Positions 15,690-33,100 of a stretch of 64,000 nt of DNA are shown piece by piece. The stretch spans positions 11,868,547-11,932,546 of the forward strand of contig NC_046616.1 of the NCBI RefSeq assembly GCF_900324465.2. Reading direction: 5' to 3'. Positions within the stretch are counted from its first letter, which is position 1. Each line of letters begins with the position of its first letter. The stretch comes from Anabas testudineus. Taxonomy: Eukaryota; Chordata; Actinopteri; Anabantiformes; Anabantidae. The position numbers were made by a program, and so were the translations under genes. The notes under the pieces are model-generated. The model searched no databases and was not told the origin of the DNA. It was given only the letters and a program-made list of their open reading frames with translations.

Positions 15690-16304
15690 TATATAAGTTG
15701 TTATTGTTACTGTTATTGTTGTTTTTTTAGTTTTAGTTTTTGCTGAGGTAGTATTAGAAGTAGTAGTGACAGTTTTCATAATTGCAGTGGGTATTGCATT
15801 AGCATTCATAATATTTCCGTGATGGTATTTACAGAGTGCAACCTAAGACAAAGTCAAATGTGGGCAGAATATATAACTAGTGGGAGGGATGAGGGAGCAG
15901 GTGGGATCTGGGCAGGCTTCAGTAATGACCAATCAAATCAGTTCCTGTTTAAAAACAACAAGTGAGGCAGACAAACGGAGGTCTCTGTTGGTGATAAAGT
16001 TGGTTTCTGTGAATAATGAAAACTTCCAAAATTAAGAAAAAATACACTACACACACTACATTTATTAATTTAAAACTCTGCCATGAACAGTTGAATTGCC
16101 AGGCAGCTAATGTACTGTGCAGTAGCTGGTGGAATATCTGCAGGCTTATTATACTGCATTATACTGCACAGCAGTTATGAATTAAGTATAAAACAACATA
16201 TGAATGTACCTGCAAAATTCAGTTTTTATTCATAGATTCAATATAAAACTTGTGGAATGTAGCTATTGTATTTTGTATATTTAAATGCTCACAACACAAG
16301 CGAC

Positions 16305-16445
16305 CGCTCCGTGTTATCAGATAACCCCGTCCAACTAAACAAGTGCATACCTTTCCACACCTTTAGAAACGCGTGGAAAGTTTTTATATCAACATTAAAC
16401 AGAGGTTGTTGACATCAAATCTCCTGATCTACAAGTCAACACATT
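16305..16445 (+). repeat. Pepsinogen upstream block, copy 2
   Basis: Copy of the block at 6585-6735, starting with GTTATCAGATAACC and retaining the ATATCAACATTAAACAGA core. It is about 0.6 kb before pepsinogen 2, a spacing similar to copy 1. Confidence 0.75.
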
Positions 16446-16779
16446 AACTTTATATATATTGAATGGAACCGATATACGGTATGTACAACAAAAGTTTTCT
16501 TTATCAAGTTTATGTTGTAAAAATAACAAAAATGATTTGTTGTTAAACAACTTTTGGATGAAGAATTTCTATGTAACACCACTATATAAATATAAGTATA
16601 ATTTAAGTCCAACTTTAGAGTCCTACTTGGTTTTAAAGTCTTAGACTCTGTTAGATTCCAAGGTGAACCATGCTTTTTCACTCAGCTGGGTTTTGGCTCA
16701 AAGCCCCAGGTCCTGCCTGATGAAATTATTTCCAAAAAATACTAGCGCAGCAAAGGTTTTCAATGTTTATTGATTTAAT

Positions 16780-16955
16780 GGGCTATTTATTTTCAGATAA
16801 GAGGTCATTTATCACACTACATGTTTTATTATTTCCATGATGTCAAACTACATGGAAGGGCATTCTGGACACACAACCCTCACATGTTGTATATAAGGGC
16901 TGGTTGGCGACTGCAACTTTACTTGTCTGTGTCCACCAGCAAAGTGACCAACAAG
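16780..16955 (+). promoter_or_regulatory. Pepsinogen 2 core promoter
   Basis: TATATAAG at 16890-16897 is 66 bases before the ATG. AGATAAG (16795-16801) lies in the same conserved AGATAAGAGGTCATTTATCAC block as in copy 1. Confidence 0.75.
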
Positions 16956-19329
<2,374 letters not shown>

Positions 19330-19487
19330 TAAAATAAACACAACTGATGGATTATCTCTAAATATGTATTTTAGTGTCAGAAGGTTAAACTGCCTTCATA
19401 TTAAAGAGAATATAGCAATGAAAACATTTTGTGTTTCTTTGTGTCTGACTATGGTGACAACCAATAACACATATCAGTACAGCAAAC

Positions 19488-19535
19488 CCAGAAGCACAAA
19501 ACCCCCAACGCTGACAAATCACGTATCTTAAATGA
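19488..19535 (-). pseudogene. Short sequence resembling znf335 intron next to a finger exon
   Basis: AGCACAAAA..CTGACAAATCACGTATCTTAAA resembles 31138-31185 in znf335 (AGCACAAAA..CTGACAAATCATGTATCTTAAA). That sequence directly adjoins the exon whose fragment appears at 14650-14790. At about 48 bases it is only suggestive alone. Confidence 0.45.
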
Positions 19536-19680
19536 CCGAAAACATGACTGATGATTTGGAGCTGGCAGAAGTGAGCAGCAGATGGGTAATTTTGTCTTGA
19601 TATACCGAAATCCCCCAAACAGTCTGCAATCAAGCTATGATTAGAGAGGACAGATTTTAAATTGTTCTCTAAGAAACAGT
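19535..19680. repeat. Duplicated block A, second copy
   Basis: Matches 15095-15240 (AAACATGACTG, GCTGGCAGA.GTGAGCAGCAGATGG, TTTTGTCTTGATA, AGTCTGCAATCAAGCTATG). It ends before the pepsinogen 3 upstream block. Confidence 0.8.
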
Positions 19681-20424
19681 CGGCTGTAAAAGGGCCCACT
19701 GTATGTTGGTTATTGCAGGATATAATCATCCACCTTGACTAAATGATGTGTTTCATGTGTGACATTTTCCCAATGTTCTTCTTTGAAGAAGTCTGGTTTC
19801 TTCGACACAGAGCACCACAGTCGCTTCCGTGGTGTACACCAGTAAAGATTTATAGACAATGCATAAAATGCCATGAAACAGCCTTGTCTTAGGGTTCCTG
19901 TGGCAAATAACAGAGAACTCAAATGTGAAAATAGTTGAGTCATAGTTGTAGTAGGTAAAACTTTAGTAGCACTTATAGTAATGTTAGAAATATTAGTAGT
20001 AGCTACTATAAAAGAATCAACAGAGATATTGTATAAGAGCATTTCTATCATACTGTGGTGGAACATAAATACAGTATATTGATGTACTCTTTGATACTTA
20101 TACTTAACTTTATCTGCTTTTCATGTTGCTTTATGATTTTACACAATTAGATGTCAGAGAGAAAAATGATATGCAGGGACTGACTTAAAAAAAGGACACA
20201 AAAATATGTGCAAAAAGAAACAAAGAAAAGAAACGAAAAGAAAAACCACACCTCAAACTATAAAGGAGCTTTTTTCTTAAATAGTTGGCCTTAATTCAAA
20301 AGCACATGTTAAAAAACTAAACAAAAAAAATTTGGTATTTCAGGTTTTCTTTTTTCAGTCAAGTTTTTTTAAAGTCAGTGCCTGCATTTCCTTTTCTAAT
20401 GAATGAAAACAATCTGTGTTTTGT

Positions 20425-20520
20425 CTCGTTGTCAGATAACCCAGACCAAAAATGACCTAAGTTCATGTGAACAACAACGAGAAGCTCTGGAAATCAAATC
20501 TCCTGATCTACATGTCAGTG
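20425..20520 (+). repeat. Pepsinogen upstream block, copy 3 (shortened)
   Basis: GTTGTCAGATAACCCAG..AGAAGCTCTGG..ATCAAATCTCCTGATCTACA corresponds to the two ends of the copy 1 and 2 blocks. The TGGAAAGTTT/ATATCAACATTAAAC centre is missing. Confidence 0.7.
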
Positions 20521-20764
20521 TATGAAAGCTACAGTGTTTTGCAATACAACGTTCTTTAGCAGAAATATACTCCAGAATTTAGCTTTTTTCACATCCTGTG
20601 AAGTCTCAATCGAACGACATGGTAGCCGTAGAAACAGTAAAAGACATATTTCAGTGAGTGGTTGTGAACACATTTCATTATAATTGTCTATAGAAAACAC
20701 AAACACATAAAACATAAGTTCCACTTTATAAAGTCTACTTGGTTTTACAGCATGGTAGACTTTC

Positions 20765-20875
20765 AACCTCTACAGGTTGTACCACACTTTTCACTTAATG
20801 TCGGCTTGGATCAGCTCCAGTTTCCTGACCCAGCGACCCTCACAGGGACAAGTGGCTACTGCTAATAGATGGATG
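20765..20875 (+). repeat. Interspersed-repeat tail in pepsinogen 3 promoter region
   Basis: GGTTGTACCACACTTTTCAC..GGATCAGCTCCAG..GCGACCCTCACAGGGACAAG..TAGATGGATGG is the 3' end of the repeat at 59530-59800, in the same place as at pepsinogen 1 (7110-7205). Confidence 0.65.
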
Positions 20876-20939
20876 GTATTACAGTAAATTGTTTCTACAA
20901 AATATTTGGACTTCAAAAGTGTTCATTGGTTTAATGGCG

Positions 20940-21111
20940 TATTTCTATCTAGATTAGAGGCCATTTATCAACGTACTACATATTCCTAATCTTCAGCTGA
21001 TACATGATATCAGGCTACACAGAAGGGCATTTTGGACACACAACCTTGACAAGTTGTATATAAGGGCTGGACTCTGCACCTGGAGCTTTACTCAGTGGTG
21101 TTACCAACAAA
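20940..21111 (+). promoter_or_regulatory. Pepsinogen 3 core promoter
   Basis: TATATAAG at 21057-21064 is 55 bases before the ATG. The conserved upstream block is present, but AGATAAG has become AGATTAG (20951-20957), removing the GATA core. Confidence 0.75.
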
Positions 21112-23456
<2,345 letters not shown>

Positions 23457-23459
23457 TAA

Positions 23460-24119
23460 AACAACACAAGTGATGAATTGTCTATAAATGTGCATATTAC
23501 TGGTATGAACTGTATCTGCATTTGTGTGTCAGCCTGACTGTGGTGACTACAACCAAGATCGTATATCAGCTCAGCAAAAATAAAAACTTTAGCTGTGGTA
23601 GTTTTGCCAGTGTTACACAGTCAAGTCTCAGGAGTGTGAATCAGTTGAGACGGTTTATTAAATTGACCTCATATGGATACAAAAAAGATCGCCACCAGCT
23701 TTTTTGTGTAGCAGAAGGACCGAGAATAGAATATCGAACGTCTCACAAAATATAAGAGAGACAGATTTCCTTTGAGGCTGATAAGGACAAACACTGATAC
23801 AAGATAACCTGATGCCATGAACTGACAACTCTCCTGTTATCTCAGCCTGTGAACAAGACGACAATGTTAGGAAGTGTCAAACTCAGAGAAAAACCATGTG
23901 AAAACGAATACAAATCCTTTGCCTTAATATCACCAGATTGTGTGTATAATAGGCCTTCAATCACAATCAGAAAAGGTTTATGTTATACACATTTAAAGGT
24001 GTTGTTCAGTGACTTACATACATTTGGGGAAAAGACAAGAGACAAAAGTTAAAATAAAATCAGCATAACATAAAATCCCTGAAGCTTCATAAATGCTGTA
24101 CTTCCTGTAGACATCCTTC
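23460..24119 (+). repeat. Pepsinogen 3'-flanking block, copy 3
   Basis: Counterpart of 11456-12084: AGTCTCAGGA, ACAGATTTCCTTTGAGGCTG, ACACTGATACAAGATAACC and TCTCCTGTTATCTCAGCCTG are shared. Non-coding. Confidence 0.8.
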
Positions 24120-24460
24120 GGTGCTCTTGTTCTCCTTTAGATGAGGGATATTGGAAAAATAAACATTTCTTTTTATTATATTATTGCAGACAACAGAGAG
24201 CAGAAAATATCCTAAATTTGGTGCTGTGTTTATTTCCAACACATAAAGAGGAAGTTCATCAGATGAAAGACACGGACATGTTCCTCACGAGGGTGCCAGT
24301 CCTCTGAGAAATGATTTTGAAATTTGTTTGCTATTTCCATATTGTGGGTATACATAGGGTGGACATGGGAACAGCCAAAAACATATTTGAGGTTGAAGCT
24401 TGTGACATTTTTTTGTTGTTGTGCATTACATTGTTCTTGTGTTTATAACAAATGCTGGAA
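24120..24460 (-). pseudogene. 5' relic of a further ITIM-receptor copy
   Basis: GAGGAAGTTCAT.AGATG, TTCCTCACGAGG.TGCC, GACATGGGAACAGC and ACATATTTGA.GTTG are shared in order with 26125-26360, the upstream flank of the intact receptor gene. On the low side, TTATTA..ATTGCAGACA resembles the receptor intron 1 region near 25960. This looks like the promoter and first-intron remnant of another receptor copy fused against the 3' end of the intact gene. No exon is readable. Confidence 0.55.
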
Positions 24461-24650
24461 TTACCATTAGCGCTTGGTGATGTAATAAAAAAAACACAAA
24501 TTACACCTGTCCCTAGCTGTCCCTCCTATCAAATACTACACAGGCTGATTAATACAAACCATAACTATTAAACTGACAGTAACTCTTTAAAATCACACTT
24601 GTGTATCTAATACTACATTCAAATCAGAAACACACTTTTCCACTAGTTCA

Positions 24651-26049
24651 TTAGTGCATTGCCAGCGTGGAGTACTCCACCATCCCAGCATGCTCTTCAC
24701 GCTCCATAAGGGCTCCTGCTCGTGTTTTCTGCATCCTCAGGTTTGCATACAGCTCTGTCGGTTCCTGCTGAGCTCTGAAGTCCACTGTTGTGTAAACTAC
24801 ACCACTCACTTCCTGTGAAGAGACAGTGTTGTAGAGGAGGTCTGGAGCAGAAACATTCAATTCAAATGACAATGACTCACAGAGGCTACAAGTTCCCTGT
24901 TTAGCACTTACCGGGCCCTGTTCTTTCAGTGACTCACACAGAGTTTCTCCATATTTGTCTGCAAAGAAAATCAACACCAGTTTGTTTGTATTTACCCTTT
25001 CCAGAAGTGTATGATTACTTTTTAGTGGATGCTCACATCTATATGTTATTCAGTTCAGAAACGTGCTTACCCGATGGTTTACGTTTTGCATTGACTCGCA
25101 AGCAAACAACACCAATCACTGACGTGATCAAAACCATCATTGTAATGGACACGATGACTGCTAGTGACAGGCCAAAACTAAAGGAGATTCTGATAAAGAG
25201 ACAGGACACAGTCAGTTGGTCAATTTGGCCAGTGAGCCACAAAAATGAATGATCTACAGCATGGACACCTGGGGCTGTCACTGTGGTCCTGGGCCAGAGC
25301 AGGTCCAGTGGTCCATGGCAGTGTTGTAGAGGTGTTGGGAGGGTTAGTGGCTGTTGTCAGTGGAGACTGAGACTGGCTGTGATGAACTGAAGCTTCTGCA
25401 AATGCAACAATATCATGTATGCTTCATGGATTAATGGCTGCAATTAGAATGGGCTTCTCTTTTGCAAACAAATGTGGAAATAACACTGAAATGTTATTTC
25501 TCAAGTGAACATTTATCTTATGAAACTGTAATGATGCAGTTGTTGATCGTGTATTATTGGACACATTAGAGAGTATGGAATTATACATTTACACATTTAT
25601 AATATAATAAAATAAAATGATACTAACCTAAGATCTCAACATAGTAGTCACTGTAGATGTGGTTTGGGGTGCCCAGCACCAAACATCTGTAGTAGCCTCC
25701 ATCCACAAGCTGCACATTAGATATTCTGAATTGAATCCAGCCGTCCTCCTCGGTTTTTGTCACTCTTCCTTTCAGTAAATCACAGGTGAAGCCTGTACTG
25801 TCCAGCACTTTGTAACATCCTGCCGGATAGAGTTTACAGCAGGATTTCATGTAGCTATTGTAAAATGAAGGGAAAACGAGTTTCAACAAAATATGTTCAA
25901 ACTCCTCAATCCTCTGCTGCCCGTTTAGAAGAGAGAGATCTGAAAAAAAGAAACACTTCTTATTAGCAGATCATTACAGACACTGGAGAACTCAGAACAT
26001 GTTTTCTCATCATACCTAATAAAAGAAGAAAAACAACAGAAAACTTCAT
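24651..26049 (-). CDS. Single Ig-domain, ITIM-bearing type I membrane receptor
   Basis: Six exons on the minus strand: 26049-26016, 25939-25628, 25395-25269, 25189-25071, 24958-24912, 24812-24651. All phases agree, giving 266 residues. Order: signal peptide (MKFSVVFLLLLG), one V-like Ig domain (about 20-115, with KSCCKLYPAGC, FTCDL and the GGYYRC core), a Ser/Thr/Pro-rich stalk (about 116-157), a transmembrane helix (about 161-187) and a cytoplasmic tail. The tail has two canonical ITIMs, VVYTTV (Y220) and VEYSTL (Y260), plus ELYANL (Y235), a YxxL without the usual -2 residue. ITIM receptors recruit SH2 phosphatases and dampen immune-cell activation; ligand and cell type are unknown. Extra Cys in the Ig domain recalls CD300/pIgR-like domains, but I cannot assign the family. 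A pseudogene copy lies at 12085-14060. Confidence 0.85.
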
Positions 26050-27132
26050 CTTCAGTGTCTCTCCGAGTCTCAACACTATGTATTTTTTTGGTTTTCCACT
26101 CTATTTAGAGGATTTGAGGCTCCACCTCATCCATGAAAGAAGAGGAAGTTCATGAGATGGAAGTTCAAACGTGTTTCTCACAAGGCTGCCTGTTCTTTAT
26201 TTGATTTCTGACAGACGGGATTTCAGCCTGGCCTTTCTTTTCCTTTCTTTTATAATTTGTACACCGTTTGTGGACACAGGAACAGCAAAGCACATATTTG
26301 AAGTTGTAATGTGTGGTATAGTCACATTTGGTTGTGTTATACTGTTTATGTGTTTTCTAATGCAGTGGAACTCCATAAATTACACTTTATGATGACAACA
26401 AAGCTTGCTCAACTCACCTGCACAAACAGTGAATTTACTGCAAGAATCCTGTTTTTATGTCTAATTCAGTGTTTAACAATCTAACAATATTTATAAATAG
26501 CACAAATAATTAGATACAGTTCTGAACATTATGCAGACATTACGGGATATACACAAAATTTACACAAAGTGATTTATTTGGTGTCAGCTTTCAGCTTATT
26601 AACCACTTCATATCCACAAAATCAAAAACATATCCTCAATTATGGAACAGAAGACAAATCCAAAAGAGCATGTACATATTAATATTCAGTAACCACAAGA
26701 TTGTGGTGTTCTACCAATTAACATATAATGGATCCAAAATAAACCCTTCCCTTACATTCATTTCTTTTGAAAACTAAAATGTTAATTTGGATACTCAACA
26801 ATTTCTGAAACATGATATAAGCCATTTAAATTGTTTTGATAACACTGTCTTGCAAATTGAAGCAGTTGAGGCACATAAACACAAATAATTTTTAATAATT
26901 ACAGACCAACTCCTAAATGCACAACCCCTGTGCATGATTAATTAGAAGCAATGGGTGCAATAATCTGAATTTACAAAAAAGCTGCTGATCTTAAACAGTG
27001 CAACAATCCCCGAGCAGGAGATGATTATTTAGTTCACAGCCAGTTATATGCATAAATAAGTTGAGGTCACTGTACTTGTCAGCTCATAGTGGTTTGTATT
27101 GGTTCTGCTCACGCAGGTTTATAAAAAGTCAT
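26050..27132. other. Receptor upstream flank and znf335 3' UTR
   Basis: 26060-26370 is the probable receptor promoter, part of which recurs at 24240-24460. From 27132 downwards lies the znf335 3' UTR on the minus strand, with a candidate poly(A) signal at 26573-26578 (TTTATT on plus). The only longer frame here (26171-26392) falls in the duplicated promoter segment and is not supported. Confidence 0.55.
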
Positions 27133-30100
27133 CTATTCGTCTGTGAAGGTAATGACATCATAGTGGATGCCCTGCTGCTGCAGCTGCTCCAGCTGTTCAG
27201 GTGTAGCTTCAGTGTAGACTGTCTGAGTCTGCGCCATCGCTGCATCTGCTACTGCTATAACAACAGAGATTAACCACTTAGTTTGCTTTGTTATCTGAAT
27301 ATAATAAGGTTAAGTGCAACCTGCTGCACCAGACATAACAAAGCTACTCAGTTCATTAGGAGAGTTGACCTGTAACAGCAGAGTGGGCAGCTGCCTCCAG
27401 ATCCTCAGGATTCACGATCTGTTGCTCTGAGCTGACAGGTAGGTACTGGATCTGTCCATCATGACTGACCGCAATCTGAACGTGTGAAAACATGGAGCAG
27501 TGAGCTTTGCCACAATAAACATCTGTCAATGTAGACCATTTTTAATTATTTGCCCCACCTGCTGCTCCTGCAAAAAGGTCCCATCATGCTCATACTGGAT
27601 GATCTGTCCATCTGGCATCTGAGGGACAGTTACAGACAGCAGACAAACCATGATTACCTTCATACACTGTTACATGTAGGGTAACATCTTAGGAGGTGAT
27701 ACACTTACCTGTATGTGGTTGCCATCAGCTACGACTACATACTCTTGAGGAATCAAATGTTGTACTCCATCTTGCGATATGATATACTGGACCTGAAGCA
27801 GGAAATGGGAAAAATAAGCACAGGTCAAAGCTTCAGAATATGAGATTAACTCTGTTGTAAGTATATATCCTGAAATATGAAGTGGTGGAATACACAAAAT
27901 CTCACCTCAGTTACCTGATTTTCTCCTGTCATCAAGTGTTGAACAGTCTGTCCATCTATAGTGGTTATCTGCTGGATGTATGTGCCCTCCTCCTGAAGAG
28001 TGCACACATTAATGCCCTTAGTTTGAAAATGCAGAGTGGCTACATATTTTAAGCTAAATAAACTGACATGTGAAACATGAGATTCATATACAGTGTGAAT
28101 GCTGGTACCTGGTCTGATACTGCCTGCTCTTGAGTTACAATGATGTGCTCCTGTCCCAGCGCCTGTAACCGCTCTGGTGTGATGACAGTCTGATGTGCCT
28201 GAAGGGCTGGTGCGCACACACACACACATTAAGGAGATATGTGATTATGTTTTACAATAAATGTGGATTCCGTTTAGAACCAGTGTCAGTCCTAACATCT
28301 GATATCATTCATTTGTATTTTTCTGTATGTTTCTTACACTGCAGTGTGGCCAGGGCCTCCTCATCACTGTTGACTATGATGGTTTGCTGAGATGTGGCTG
28401 TACGGCTCTTCCTGGTGGGATGATCCTGATTGTGAAGACGCTCCATGTGAAACTTCAGATGTCCATTACGGTTAAACCTAAGACATTTGGGCAAATAAAC
28501 ATTACAACATTAATAGCTGTTCCCTACCATCTGTGCTCAAAGCATAAGCCAAGCAAAAGTATACAGTATATACAAGTTTTATGATGATACAAACTATTTC
28601 TGATCTCACCTTTGTCCACAAAGTTTGCATGAGAAGGGTTTCTCATTGGTGTGTGTCATCATGTGCCGTCGCAGGTCTTTCTTGTTCTTGGAAGCAAAGC
28701 TGCAGTTTGGACACTTGTGAGGACGAAGATAGGAATGTTGCGCCATGTGAGCCTAAAATTAAATAGATATTAGTCACTGTCAGAAAAGACACGACATGTC
28801 TTAAGATACATAAAAATTTTGAGAAACTCACCTTGACCTCAGGCCAGGAGGAGGAGATGAAGTCACAGTCTGGGCATTTGAAAGTGTTAGGATCCAAGTG
28901 TGCCCTCTTGTGGTTCTCCATGTCAGAGCGTCCATGAAAAGACTCCATGCAGATTCGACAGGAAAATCTCTTGGTGCTGAGACTGGGAGAGCTCACTGCA
29001 GAAGGAGACGCTGGAGCTTCACTGCTCAGCTGACAGAAACACAAAAAACACAGTCAGAGAGAAGAAATGCTGTGCGTCTCTATATGTAAAAGTTAGAGTT
29101 GACAGTCACCTCAACTTGTTGCAATACACCATCGGCCAGTGCTGATGAAAGATAGTACTTGTCACTTTTCAGGCTGTCTGACCCAGACACCTCTAAAGCC
29201 TGAGAAGGACTGTTCTCCTCATTACTGCAGAGAAAGTGGTTTAATGACATTAGATTGAAGAGACCTCAGAAATAAAACCAAAAAGTCAGTCTAATGTACA
29301 TTTGATCTAATTTTGATTAAACAAGTTGTATGATTATAACAACACATTCCCATTAATCAGCTACGCTATCTGTGTTGTACTGTATTTCACCTGTATCTAG
29401 GGCTTTGGATTTCTTCAGCAGCTTGCTCCACCACACTGAAGTCCTCGCCACCTTCGTAGGCTTCTATGGCAATCTGGGTGAGCTCTCCAGTTTCAGAGGT
29501 GGCTGCCTCATAGGCCTCTTGTAGCACCGTCTCACCGTTCTCTGACACGTGGAAGGTCACAACCTTTTGCGCCTGTCCCGGTGCTGCAGTCACTGCACTC
29601 CATGTGCCCTTATCCAAAGCTTTGCTATCTGGCTTCAGCACAGCCACCTGAGGAGCACAGTACATGTCCTGCCTGACTGATTTTTTTCAAAAGGGAAATT
29701 TTTTCGCCAGGCAACAGCACAGACCTGTAAGGAGTTTCCAACCAACTCCCGGGCATTACTCATATTCAGCAGCAGGTCCAAAGCATTCTGGGCAGAGAGA
29801 TCACTGGATTCAGCTGAAGAGCACACAGAGACAAAATCAGCATTTGTTCCTATGGTGACACAACATGCTTAAATTATTGAATAATGTTTCTTGTTGAATA
29901 GTTGCTGACCTTGTTCGTAAATGATGGTTGTGTTTCCCAATGCATCCTGGGATACTGAGGCATTTTCCATTCCCTGCATGGCTTGTAATGTTGCAGAATC
30001 CACTGCAACCTAACGAAGGAAGACAAAAACATTCTGTTTAATACATTTCATTGCCACAAAATATAACATGCTAAAATTCAAACAACATTGGCTCAGAAAA

Positions 30101-33100
30101 TCTCTAACAGACTCACAATGGTGTTTTGTAAACCTTCTGTGTCGTTATTTTGTTCTTTGAGCTGCTCTATCTGCTGCAGGTTGAAGAAGGGCCTGCGTCG
30201 TCTCCTCACGGGCTCTTCAGGATGAGCCACAGACCACTGTTCAAAAGCCTCAGAATGGCGACACTGCACATGTAGACGCAGGTTCTTCCTATGTTTGGTC
30301 ATGAAGTGGCACATATCACAGGAGAAAGGCTTTTCTCCTGCAGTTATTAACAGTGTTACATGACTGACCTGCACACATAAACACATGCATAAATAATATT
30401 TTTAAAACTTCACCACTCTGACCTGTGTGTTTTATGGCCAAATGGGACACCAGGAACTCCTCTTTAGAAGTGGAGTATTTGCAGTAGTCACACTTGAAGG
30501 GCCTGTCGTTCGTGTGAGACAGCTGATGGTTGAGCAGCAGCTTCTTGTTGTCACAAGTGTAGTCGCAAAACTCACACTTGAACCTGGAAAATATACATCG
30601 AGGGTTTTTTATGATATTAATATCTCCACATTAACATCAAACAAAATTCCTTATTCTACCGTACAATGTTAAGCGCTGTTGTTAACCACCATGTCACATT
30701 CATCTGTTAATTTTGAAACACAGAATGGTACAAAACAAAATATTTTATTTAATACTGACTTGCTGTCTCCAAGACTCTGGATGTGGGTCAGCAGATGCAT
30801 TTTAAATGTGTACCGCTTCTTGAAGGATTTGCCACACTGCAAAACCAGACAGACACCATTAACAACAGAGTGCACTTGCTTTTATGTAAGGAGTTCCCCT
30901 TATGCTCTTATGCTCAGGATTACAGAGACATGCTATTTTCTGTCTTTGTCCATGTCTTTGCAGAAAATCTGACAATGTGTATTACATGTGTTGAAATGTT
31001 TTTGTTTTCTGACCTTATCACACATATGTGGCTTCTCAGAACTGTGCGTTTTCATGTGCTGGGTCAGTCTCTTTTGCATGGGGTAAACTCTGTGACACAC
31101 AGGACAGGGGAACTCTGACACCTTTGGTATCTGCAAGAATGAGCACAAAAGCCACAAAACTGACAAATCATGTATCTTAAAAAGACAAAACCTACACATA
31201 AAAAGACTGAAATCTTTCTGCTATGAAATGAAAATATTATGACTATAATAAATTATTACTAACTTACCAACTCTGTCTTCCTTTTCCTGTGGAAGGGAAC
31301 GGTGTAGATCAGTAATTAGTACATTCAGCACTGATATCTGATAATCTATAATAAATATTGTGTATAAGGAACTGTGCATTTACTGTGCATGCATGTTTCT
31401 TGAAGAACGTACTTATCTTTGTTGTGGACTGCTGAGTGGCGGATGACATCTTTCTTGTAGACACTTGTGTAATCACACTCCTCACACTTGAACGGCTTGG
31501 TGCCCTCATGATTGAACATGTGTTCCTGCAAAACAGCCAGCAAGACTTTTAGGAAACATGCATGTAAACAGAAGTCTACCTGACTGTTTCTAATTTTACT
31601 ATAACTGACCTTGAGTGAAGACCAGCGCTTACAGCGATAGTTGCACTGTTGGCACTTAAAAAGCTCTGGGTCATTGCCTTCATGAGAGTCTACATGGAAG
31701 CGCAAATCTTCTTGAGTGAGGAAACGAGAGCCACAGATCCAGCAGTTGTGAGGTCTTAGGAGAGGCTTAAGGGATTTATAGTATCGACTGCAAGTTAACA
31801 AAAAGAAAGAAGTAATGAGCTTGCTGTTAAACTTATATAATACTATTTGGACCACAATTTAATTCAACCATTTGATACTTACTTTCGATTTATATATTTC
31901 TTATACTTCTTGCGAAGGAAACGCTTGGATGGTCTACCTCGTTTCCTCTGGTATAACTCCTCCTCTGGCTGTGTGTTGGATGAAGGGTCTTTGTTTTCAG
32001 AGTCTGATTGGCTTATTGCTGCTTCAGGGTTATCACCATCAGTGACCACAGTAGGACCGTTGTCTAACCCCGAAGAGCTTGCCTCTTCAGGTACACTAGC
32101 ATCAGCACTAACCTTGGGCCTCTTAGCAATGCTTTCTGCTTCTGTCACAAACACATGAAGAAGAAAAAAGAAGGTACGGCAATCTAAAGTGTATGGTTTG
32201 TAACACAGGCTCTCCTGTGCAGTGATAACTCACCTTTGCTAATGTAGCCTTCTTCTACAGAGCTATACTTTCTTGGACGGCCAACCTTACGTCGTGGACG
32301 CCCTTGCGAGGAGGAGGAGGAAATAGGAGGAGCAGGCTTCTTCAGAATAGCAGGTGGTCTTCCTTTGCTGTCCTCATCAGCTGGGTTGTAGTCACTATCC
32401 TCTGTGGAGCAGAAGAGCAGGTAGCAGCAGATACGTTAATATGATTCTTACACTATAAATTACTTATTAGGTAAGAAAAGTATGAATGTCTCATTGGAGG
32501 TTTAATGACAATAGTCGTCACTGACCTTCGGGATCATCTATAGCACCAGCATCAACAATATCATCCTCTTCTTCTTCTGCCTGTTGGGGCTCAGCAGCTT
32601 TCACCTTGGCTGCCTCACTCTCTTCAGCTTCCTCCCTCTCTGCCTGACGACGAGCTAATGTCTCACTTTTAGGAGGCCGTCCACGTTTACGCTTCTTTGG
32701 CATGTCCCCTGAAAATCCAACATTGAACAAAAGAAACTAAATTAGACTATTTACAGGCAATGTGATTTATTAATGTGATCATAAGTAATTACTTCACCTG
32801 GAGGTTTGAAGTGTTTATCTCTCATGTGGTTTATAAGTGTGTCTTTGGATGCACTCTTGTATGGACACATCTTACACTTGAACTGCTGTACAATAACTAC
32901 TTCCATCATCTCCTCCAACTCAGCTAGGTTTAGTGGTCGGTCTCCAGACCCTGCTGCCACTGTTGATGTCTCCATCTCCCTGACCAACCTAGCTTCATCC
33001 TGAGGCTGCTGGGATCCCTGAGGCTCCTCTTGTCTGGGTGAGCACTGTTGAGCCAGCTCAGGCTCTGGATTGGAGGTGTATGTTCCACTACTACTTATGT

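Larger units (their letters stand above)
14061..16304. other. Spacer between pepsinogen copies 1 and 2
   Basis: No gene is present. It contains a probable znf335 exon fragment (14650-14790), a block shared with the 3' flank of pepsinogen 2 (15095-15240), and a CAT microsatellite (15663-15689). The remainder is AT-rich unique sequence. The reading frames seen here are short or made of repeat. Confidence 0.6.
19681..20950. other. Spacer between pepsinogen copies 2 and 3
   Basis: No gene is seen. It contains A-rich simple sequence near 20190-20340, the shortened pepsinogen upstream block (20425-20520) and the repeat tail at 20765-20875. Reading frames here are short and lack family similarity. 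Confidence 0.6.

Noticed and set aside
15594-15809. Reading frame with runs of Met/Thr
   Set aside because: It is produced by the CAT microsatellite and neighbouring simple sequence; no family similarity or splice context.
26171-26392. Hydrophobic frame resembling a small membrane protein
   Set aside because: It falls on the strand opposite the receptor in a duplicated promoter segment, and the duplicate at 24240-24460 does not keep it open.
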